From assembly GCA_013815405.1 (NCBI GenBank), contig JACDGF010000147.1:1-6033 (forward strand): a stretch of DNA of 6,033 nt. Direction: 5' to 3'. The notes beneath the pieces are model-generated. The model had not been told where the DNA came from, made no database searches, and saw only the letters and a list, made by a program, of their open reading frames with translations. Made by a program: the position numbers and the translations under genes. Of the stretch, positions 1 to 4,333 are shown piece by piece; position 1 is the first letter of the stretch; each line of letters opens with the position of its first letter. The stretch comes from Caulobacteraceae bacterium. GTDB taxonomy: Bacteria; Pseudomonadota; Alphaproteobacteria; Caulobacterales; Caulobacteraceae.

Positions 1-228
1 CCCCGCGGCCGCCCCGCCCGAGGACATGTCCATCGACGCCCGCTGGCTGGGTGAAGCTTTCATATAGGCGTCGAGCTGCGTGTAGGGGATCGGCTGCGCG
101 GGGCTGGCGTACATGTCCGCGCTGGACGCCATTTTGTGCGCCCTGTGCCTCTTATGTGTCTTGGCGGACGCCCCGCCGACGGCGAGCGCGGCGATGGCGA
201 CGCCGGCGATCAGGCCCTTGGTGTTCAT
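1..228 (-). CDS. Small secreted/periplasmic protein, N-terminal part
   Basis: This reading frame is open from an ATG at 228-226 to the window edge, so the C-terminus is missing and 76 codons are visible. A good ribosome binding site (GGAGA at 240-236, 7 bases before the ATG) supports this start. Residues 1-22 form a Sec signal peptide: Lys4, a hydrophobic stretch over about residues 6-19 (LIAGVAIAALAVGG) and an ASA motif for signal peptidase I cleavage after residue 22. The mature part starts very basic (KTHKRHRAHK), followed by a polar region with PIPYTQLDAYMKASPSQR and an Ala/Gly-rich stretch. No enzymatic domain is visible and I do not recognise a named family; small exported proteins of this kind are common hypothetical genes in Caulobacteraceae (recalled, not checked). 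Export is well supported; function is unknown. It lies downstream of, and on the same strand as, the padR-like gene, 194 bases away. Confidence 0.75.
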   Translation of the reverse strand, partial: MNTKGLIAGVAIAALAVGGASAKTHKRHRAHKMASSADMYASPAQPIPYTQLDAYMKASPSQRASMDMSSGGAAAG

Positions 229-422
229 CAAAATTTCTCCGTGGATTCTCGGCGGCCAGCGCCGCGAACACCGCACCTAACGAGCGTCCCGCCGATTCGT
301 TGCGAGGCGCTTTTGCGAAGGACTTGGCCTTGGCGGTCAGAGCCGCGCGATCGACGCCCGCCCGAGACAGTCGCATCGCTGGGGCGATGGCGACGTCGCC
401 GACATGGCGCCCGAAGCCTCCT
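229..422. other. Intergenic region, no convincing gene
   Basis: This stretch separates the padR-like gene from the secreted-protein gene, both on the minus strand. It holds the ribosome binding site of the secreted-protein gene at its left end. A perfect AGGAGG (minus strand, 422-417) directly abuts the padR-like stop codon. The AGGAGG precedes an ATG at 405-403 by 11 bases, but that frame stops after 22 codons at 337. A second minus-strand frame starts at ATG 376 and runs 74 codons into the secreted-protein gene; it has no ribosome binding site and overlaps a better-supported gene. I see no Rho-independent terminator and no clear promoter hexamers here. Confidence 0.5.
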
Positions 423-1025
423 TTAGTCCTTTTCGACCGCCAGGGCGGCGGCGTCCAAGGCGGCGGCGATGACAGCGATCGCCTCGTCGGAGGGCTTGCC
501 GCGCTCCAGGCGCAGCCGCAGGGCCAGCTTGAGGTTCTCCATCGCCCGGACGATCTGCGGCGCGGGGCCGACGCCGGCCCGGTCGGCGACCCGGCCCATG
601 CGCGCGAAGATGGTCTCGATCGCGGCCTTCTCCCTCTCCAGGGCGGCGAGGCCTTCCTCGGTGATGGTGTAGGCCTTCTTGGCGGTCTGGGTCTGAGCCA
701 TCGTGACCCAGCCCAGATCCTCCAGCAGGGTGAGGGTCGGATAGACCACGCCCGGAGAGGGGCTGTAGGCGCCGCCCAGGCGCTCTTCGATGTCCTTGAT
801 CAATTCATAGCCGTGACTTGGTTTATCGGCGATCAGCTTGAGGATGACGTGGCGAAGGTCGCCCTGCTCGAAAATCCGCTCGCGTCGGCTGTAGGAATGG
901 GATCCGTGGTCGTGTCCCCGCGATCCGTGGCGCGAGGATTCATGACGCGACGAAGACGCCGATTTTCCATGGCCGGCGGAGGCGCTGGACGAGTGGCGGT
1001 CGGTAGTGGGTCTACATCGATACAT
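423..1025 (-). CDS. PadR-family transcriptional regulator, YqjI-like, with Ser/His-rich N-terminal tail
   Basis: A DNA-binding repressor of 200 residues. Residues 1-49 are a low-complexity Ser/His/Arg/Gly tail (seven His, one Cys at position 4). Residues about 50-128 are the PadR winged helix, with signature segments LRHVILKLIADKPSHGYELI and SPSPGVVYPTLTLLEDLGWV; the last 70 residues look helical and would form the dimerisation region. The layout matches E. coli YqjI, a nickel/iron-linked PadR protein with a Cys/His-rich N-terminal extension that represses itself and the ferric reductase gene yqjH. From memory, the C-terminal pattern (RAMENLKLALRLRL, then a helix ending in AALAVEKD) also matches. 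Metal sensing is therefore likely but inferred, and no yqjH-like gene lies in the window. The start at ATG 1025 is chosen because the frame further upstream runs through the putative promoter; GGA lies 8 bases before it. An upstream ATG at 1157 would give 244 residues and is unlikely. Confidence 0.88.
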   Translation of the reverse strand: MYRCRPTTDRHSSSASAGHGKSASSSRHESSRHGSRGHDHGSHSYSRRERIFEQGDLRHVILKLIADKPSHGYELIKDIEERLGGAYSPSPGVVYPTLTLLEDLGWVTMAQTQTAKKAYTITEEGLAALEREKAAIETIFARMGRVADRAGVGPAPQIVRAMENLKLALRLRLERGKPSDEAIAVIAAALDAAALAVEKD

Positions 1026-1052
1026 ATTTTTGTTCCAATCGAAACCGTACGA

Positions 1053-1098
1053 GATATATCGCACGCTTCGATATATCGGAGACGCATCGGCTTTGCAA
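1053..1098 (-). promoter_or_regulatory. Promoter of the padR-like gene with two GATATATC operator boxes
   Basis: Read on the minus strand, TTGCAA (1098-1093) is followed after exactly 17 bases by TATATC (1075-1070), a plausible sigma-70-type -35/-10 pair. The -10 lies inside a palindrome, CGATATATCG (1069-1078). A second copy of the core, GATATATC, occurs at 1053-1060. The two 9-base copies GATATATCG start 17 bases apart, and the second falls near the predicted transcription start. AT-only palindromes stand out in this GC-rich sequence. Their placement over the -10 and the start site, 28-53 bases before the ATG, is what an autorepressor needs. That the PadR-like protein binds them is inference. 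Confidence 0.6.
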
Positions 1099-1150
1099 GA
1101 GGCGATCAGGGACAATGCAGTGCTCCCAGGTATCCGACGGCACGAACCGC

Positions 1151-1182
1151 TTGACATAACGATATAAGGATATCTTTATATC
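1151..1182 (+). promoter_or_regulatory. Promoter of the met operon with a 22-base operator palindrome
   Basis: A perfect -35 hexamer TTGACA (1151-1156) is followed by an AT-rich near-perfect palindrome at 1161-1182: left arm GATATAAGGAT, right arm ATCTTTATATC, with 10 of 11 base pairs matching. It fills the space where the -10 and transcription start must lie and ends three bases before the first ATG. The -10 is not sharply defined (CTTTAT at 17-base spacing, TATATC at 20). The symmetry and length fit a dimeric ArsR-type regulator, so the downstream fusion regulator is the most likely binder. It resembles sites I recall for the SAH-responsive ArsR-family regulator SahR that controls SAM-cycle genes in proteobacteria, but I could not check this. 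Confidence 0.65.
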
Positions 1183-1185
1183 ACC

Positions 1186-2157
1186 ATGCCGATGACGTCC
1201 GACCAGGCCGTGGAGGTTCTGCGCGCGGCGGCCGAGCCGACCCGCCTGCGCATCCTGGCGCTTCTGGAACGCGAGGAATTGGCGGTGCTCGAACTTTGCC
1301 GGATCCTCGGTCAGAGCCAGCCGCGCGTGTCCCGCCATTTGAAGCTTCTGGCCAACGCCGGGCTGGTGGAACGCTTCCGCGACGGCGCGTGGGTGTTTTA
1401 TCGATTGGCCGGCGCTTCGCCGATCCGCGCCCTCGCCGATCAGGCCCTGGACCTCGTTGCGCCGACCGACGCCACCTTTATCCGGGACGCCGAGCGCTTG
1501 AGCGGGGTCAGCGCCGCCCGGGCGGGCGAGGCGGCCTCCTATTTCGCCGAGAACGCCGAGCGATGGGACGAGATCCGCTCTCTCTACACCTCGGAGGCGG
1601 CGGTGGAGGCGGCCATCCTGGAAGTGGCCGGCGAGGGTCCCTTCGAGCGCCTCGTCGACCTGGGCTCGGGAACCGGCCGGATGCTCACCTTGTTGGGCGA
1701 GCGCGCGCGCAGCGCCGTTGGCCTGGACCTCTCGCGTCAGATGCTGAACGTCGCCCGCAGCCATGTGGCCGCCGCCGGACTGGACGCCTGCGAGCTTCGG
1801 CACGGCGACATCCTGGGCACCGGCCTTCGGGCCGGAGAGGCCGACCTGGTGGTCGTCCATCAGGTGCTGCACTACCTGGGCGAGCCGGCCGCGGCGGTGG
1901 CCGAGGCGGCCCGGCTCGTGGCGCCGGGAGGCCGGCTGCTGATCATCGACTTCGCGCCCCATGACCTGGAATTCCTGCGCGTCGAACACCGGCATCGGCG
2001 CCTGGGCATCCTTGACGCGGAGATGGAGCGCTGGCTGGGGGCTTCGGGCCTGGGACAATGCCTCGTCACCACTCTGCCGCCGGCGGCGCCGGGCCGGCTG
2101 ACGGTGAAGATCTGGAGCGCTTCGCGCCCCGGAGCGCGGATCTGGCGGGTCGCGTGA
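1186..2157 (+). CDS. ArsR-family regulator fused to a SAM-dependent methyltransferase-like domain
   Basis: A 323-residue two-domain protein. Residues about 5-95 form an ArsR winged helix: EPTRLRILALL, then ELCRILGQSQPRVSRHLKLL as the helix-turn-helix (about 36-56) and FRDGAWVFYRL as the wing. Residues about 150-265 are a class I Rossmann methyltransferase fold: motif I VDLGSGTG (157-164), acidic residue Asp181 after the second strand, Asp208 in GDIL, VVVHQVLHYL (222-231), and the post-strand motif LLIIDFAPHD (251-260). None of the metal-binding cysteines of classical ArsR sensors is seen at the usual places. This fusion next to metF is widespread in alphaproteobacteria. The likely role is to sense SAM or S-adenosylhomocysteine through the methyltransferase-like domain and control the operon; whether it also methylates a substrate cannot be told. 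No Shine-Dalgarno precedes the first ATG (1186) and a second ATG follows at 1192, so the start may be either; translation may be leaderless. Its stop overlaps the proposed GTG start of metF. Confidence 0.88.
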   Translation: MPMTSDQAVEVLRAAAEPTRLRILALLEREELAVLELCRILGQSQPRVSRHLKLLANAGLVERFRDGAWVFYRLAGASPIRALADQALDLVAPTDATFIRDAERLSGVSAARAGEAASYFAENAERWDEIRSLYTSEAAVEAAILEVAGEGPFERLVDLGSGTGRMLTLLGERARSAVGLDLSRQMLNVARSHVAAAGLDACELRHGDILGTGLRAGEADLVVVHQVLHYLGEPAAAVAEAARLVAPGGRLLIIDFAPHDLEFLRVEHRHRRLGILDAEMERWLGASGLGQCLVTTLPPAAPGRLTVKIWSASRPGARIWRVA

Positions 2158-3077
2158 ACCGGCCTCTCATGGCCTCGTTGAACGCCCTGGGCCCGGTCGC
2201 GCGCGCCGGCGCCCGCGAGCACCGCCATCGAAAGGTCTCGTTCGAATTTTCCCCGCCCAAGTCGCCCGCGGCGGAGGAGAGCCTGTGGCTCGCCATCCGC
2301 CGGCTCGAGCCGCTGAATCCCGAGTTCGTGTCGGTGACCTATGGCGCCGGGGGCACGACGCGCGAGCGCACCCACAGGACCGTCCTGCGGGTGCTCGAGG
2401 AGACCGGCCTGGCGCCCGCGGCGCACCTTACCTGCGTCGGCGCCTCCCGCGCCGAGGTCGACGCGGTGATAGCCGACTACTGGAACGCCGGCATCCGCCA
2501 CATCGTCGCCCTGCGCGGCGATCCGCCTGGGCGGATCGGGGGCGCCTATCCGGCCCGACCCGACGGCTACGCGAACGCCACCGACCTGACCCGCGCCATA
2601 GTCGCCATCGCGCCCTTCGAGGTTTCGGTGGGTCTCTACCCCCAGGTGCATCCGGAGAGCCCGTCGGTCTCTCACGACATCGATGTGCTGAAAGCCAAGA
2701 TCGACGCCGGGGCCACCCGCGCCATCACCCAGTTCTTCTTCGACGTCGACGGCTTCCTGCGGTTCATCGAGCAGGTGAGGAAGGCCGGGATCTCCATCCC
2801 GATCTCCGCCGGAATCATGCCGGTGACCAATTTCAGGGGCCTGGGCCGGATGGCGGCGCCCTGCGGCATCGCCCTTCCCGCATGGCTCGGCAATCTCTTC
2901 GACGGCCTGGACGACGATCCCGAAACCCGTCGCCTGATCGCCGCCGCCGTGGCCGCGGAGACCTGCGCGCGCCTGGAGGAGGAAGGCTTCGACGATTTCC
3001 ATTTCTACACCCTCAACCGCGCCGACCTTGTCTATGCGATCTGCCGGGTGCTCGGCGTGCGGGAGGCGGCGCCATGA
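2154..3077 (+). CDS. metF: Methylenetetrahydrofolate reductase MetF
   Basis: A flavoenzyme of 307 residues that reduces 5,10-methylene-tetrahydrofolate to 5-methyl-tetrahydrofolate, the methyl donor for MetH, in the cytoplasm. The bacterial MetF TIM barrel is complete: FEFSPPK (30-36) with the catalytic Glu31, VTYGAGGTTRERT (61-73), HLTCVG (91-96), ALRGDPP (119-125) with the FAD/folate-contacting Asp123, ITQFFFD (191-197), ISAGIMPV (217-224) and the C-terminal FHFYTLNRADLVYAIC (282-297). E. coli MetF is 296 residues, so this is full length. The chosen GTG at 2154 overlaps the preceding stop as GTGA and implies translational coupling. An ATG at 2169 (302 residues) is nearly as good, and neither has a clear Shine-Dalgarno. 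The 3' end overlaps the next gene as ATGA. The family usually has an aromatic Phe where this protein has Ser33 (FEFS rather than FEFF), a minor difference. Confidence 0.96.
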   Translation: MNRPLMASLNALGPVARAGAREHRHRKVSFEFSPPKSPAAEESLWLAIRRLEPLNPEFVSVTYGAGGTTRERTHRTVLRVLEETGLAPAAHLTCVGASRAEVDAVIADYWNAGIRHIVALRGDPPGRIGGAYPARPDGYANATDLTRAIVAIAPFEVSVGLYPQVHPESPSVSHDIDVLKAKIDAGATRAITQFFFDVDGFLRFIEQVRKAGISIPISAGIMPVTNFRGLGRMAAPCGIALPAWLGNLFDGLDDDPETRRLIAAAVAAETCARLEEEGFDDFHFYTLNRADLVYAICRVLGVREAAP

Positions 3078-4150
3078 TCTTCCCTCCGACGACCCGCGCC
3101 GGCCGTATCGAGACCCTCAAGGCCGCCGCGCGCGAGCGCATCCTGGTCTTCGACGGCGCCTGGGGCGTCATGCTCCAGCGGCGGGGCCTGACCGAAGAGG
3201 AGTTTCGCGGCGAACGGTTCGCCGCCTGGGCCCAGCCGTTGAAGGGCGACTACGATCTTCTGTGCCTGACCCGCCCCGACCTGGTCGGCGACCTGCATGA
3301 CGCCTATTTCGAGGCGGGCGCCGACATCGCCGAGACCAACACCTTCAACGCGACGGCCATCAGCCAGTCGGACTACGGGCTCCAAGGACACGCGCCGGAA
3401 ATCAACCTCGTCGCCGCGCGGCTCGCGCGCGCATCGGCCGATCGCTGGACGGCCCGGACCCCGGAAAAGCCCCGCTTCGTCGGCGGGGCGATCGGGCCGC
3501 TGAACCGCACCTTGTCGATGTCCTCCGACGTCAATGACCCGGGCGCCCGGGCGCTGACCTTCGATGAGGTCCACGGGGCCTATCTCGACCAGGCCCGCGC
3601 GCTGCACCAGGGCGGGGTGGACTTCTTCCTGGTGGAGACGATCTTCGACACCCTCAACGCCAAGGCCGCCATCAAGGCCATACTGGACCTCGCGGATGAA
3701 GGCTTCGAGCCGCTGCCGATCTGGGTTTCGGGCACCATCACCGACCGCTCGGGCCGCACCCTGTCGGGCCAGACCGTGGAGGCGTTCTGGAACTCCGTCC
3801 GCCACGCTAGGCCCTTCGTGGTCGGGTTCAACTGCGCCTTGGGAGCGGAACTGATGCGGCCCCACGTCGCCGAGCTTTCCCGGATCGCCGACACCCTGGT
3901 GGCGGCCTATCCCAACGCCGGCCTGCCCAATGCTTTTGGCGAATACGACGAAGAGCCCCATCAGACCGCCGGTCACCTCGAGGAATGGGCGAGGAGCGGC
4001 CTGGTCAACATCCTGGGCGGATGCTGCGGCGCCACTCCCGAACATATCCGCCACATCGCCCGCGCCGTGGAGAGGCAAGCGCCTCGCGAAATTCCCAAGC
4101 GCGCGCCGGCCATGCGCCTGTCGGGGCTCGAAGCGTTCGAACTGGCGTGA
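3074..4150 (+). CDS. metH: MetH N-terminal half: homocysteine-binding methyltransferase domain as a separate protein
   Basis: A 358-residue protein equal to the first domain of cobalamin-dependent methionine synthase, which binds homocysteine through zinc and accepts the methyl group from methylcobalamin. The N-terminal barrel shows FDGAWGVMLQ (26-35), ETNTFNAT (87-94), GAIGPLNRTLS (138-148), FFLVETIFDTLNAKAAI (184-200) and VSGTITDRSGRTLSGQ (218-233). All three zinc-binding cysteines are present: Cys254 in GFNCALG and Cys317/Cys318 in GGCCGATPEHI. The ATG at 3074 has a strong GGGAGG ribosome binding site (3061-3066, 7 bases away) and overlaps the metF stop by 4 bases. The protein ends at RLSGLEAFELA, just where E. 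coli MetH has the linker RLSGLEPLNIG leading into its folate domain. The break is thus at a domain boundary rather than random. As a free-standing protein it must work in trans with the product that starts at about 4309. I recall that Caulobacter also has metH as two genes. Confidence 0.95.
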   Translation: MIFPPTTRAGRIETLKAAARERILVFDGAWGVMLQRRGLTEEEFRGERFAAWAQPLKGDYDLLCLTRPDLVGDLHDAYFEAGADIAETNTFNATAISQSDYGLQGHAPEINLVAARLARASADRWTARTPEKPRFVGGAIGPLNRTLSMSSDVNDPGARALTFDEVHGAYLDQARALHQGGVDFFLVETIFDTLNAKAAIKAILDLADEGFEPLPIWVSGTITDRSGRTLSGQTVEAFWNSVRHARPFVVGFNCALGAELMRPHVAELSRIADTLVAAYPNAGLPNAFGEYDEEPHQTAGHLEEWARSGLVNILGGCCGATPEHIRHIARAVERQAPREIPKRAPAMRLSGLEAFELA

Positions 4151-4184
4151 GGGCATGAGGTGATCGGATCTTCGGCGTCGGAGT

Positions 4185-4333
4185 CGCCGCCATGCGCCCC
4201 CTCCACCCCTTCGGTGTCCCCCTCCCCCGCAAACGGGCGGGGGAGGATTGAGCCTTTCCTAGTCCTCACCCGCAAAGCGGGGGAGGTGACGCGGCGCCCT
4301 CTCGCGCCGTGACGGAGGGGGCGCAAGGCGGCG
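4185..4333. repeat. Palindromic repeat element with 20-base terminal inverted repeats, between the metH halves
   Basis: The 20 bases at 4185-4204 pair with those at 4314-4333 at 19 of 20 positions (core arms GCGCCCCCTCC and GGAGGGGGCGC; outer arms CGCCGCC and GGCGGCG). The whole unit is 149 bases. Inside are two hairpins with nearly the same arms. The first is CCTCCCCCGC (4221-4230) with GCGGGGGAGG (4237-4246), a perfect 10-pair stem with a 6-base loop. The second is CCTCACCCGC (4264-4273) with GCGGGGGAGG (4277-4286), one mismatch and a 3-base AAA loop. No protein is encoded. Similar CCTCCCCCGC...GCGGGGGAGG units are scattered between genes of Caulobacteraceae (recalled). It may be a MITE/REP-like mobile repeat, and as RNA it could slow exonucleases or polymerase and set the ratio of the two MetH proteins. 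No target duplication is obvious. Confidence 0.75.

Noticed and set aside
51..1154. Long plus-strand open frame of 367 codons
   Set aside because: It lies antisense to the padR-like gene and the secreted-protein gene, has an Arg/Gly-rich composition typical of GC-rich shadow frames, and matches no family.
1012..2058. Long minus-strand open frame of 348 codons
   Set aside because: Antisense to the ArsR-methyltransferase gene, whose motifs are clear; it also runs across the divergent promoter region.
1872..4156. Long minus-strand open frames (1872-3002 and 3032-4156)
   Set aside because: Antisense to metF and the first metH gene, both identified by catalytic motifs; high GC keeps the opposite frames free of stops.
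4192..4251. 19-codon frame starting at ATG 4192 inside the repeat
   Set aside because: It is made of the palindrome arms, has no ribosome binding site and stops at 4249; it is in frame with the second metH gene but cannot be its start because of that stop.
4221..4286. Hairpins as a Rho-independent terminator after the first metH gene
   Set aside because: The stems are strong but no run of T follows either one, and the next gene is the other half of the same enzyme; a repeat element explains them better.
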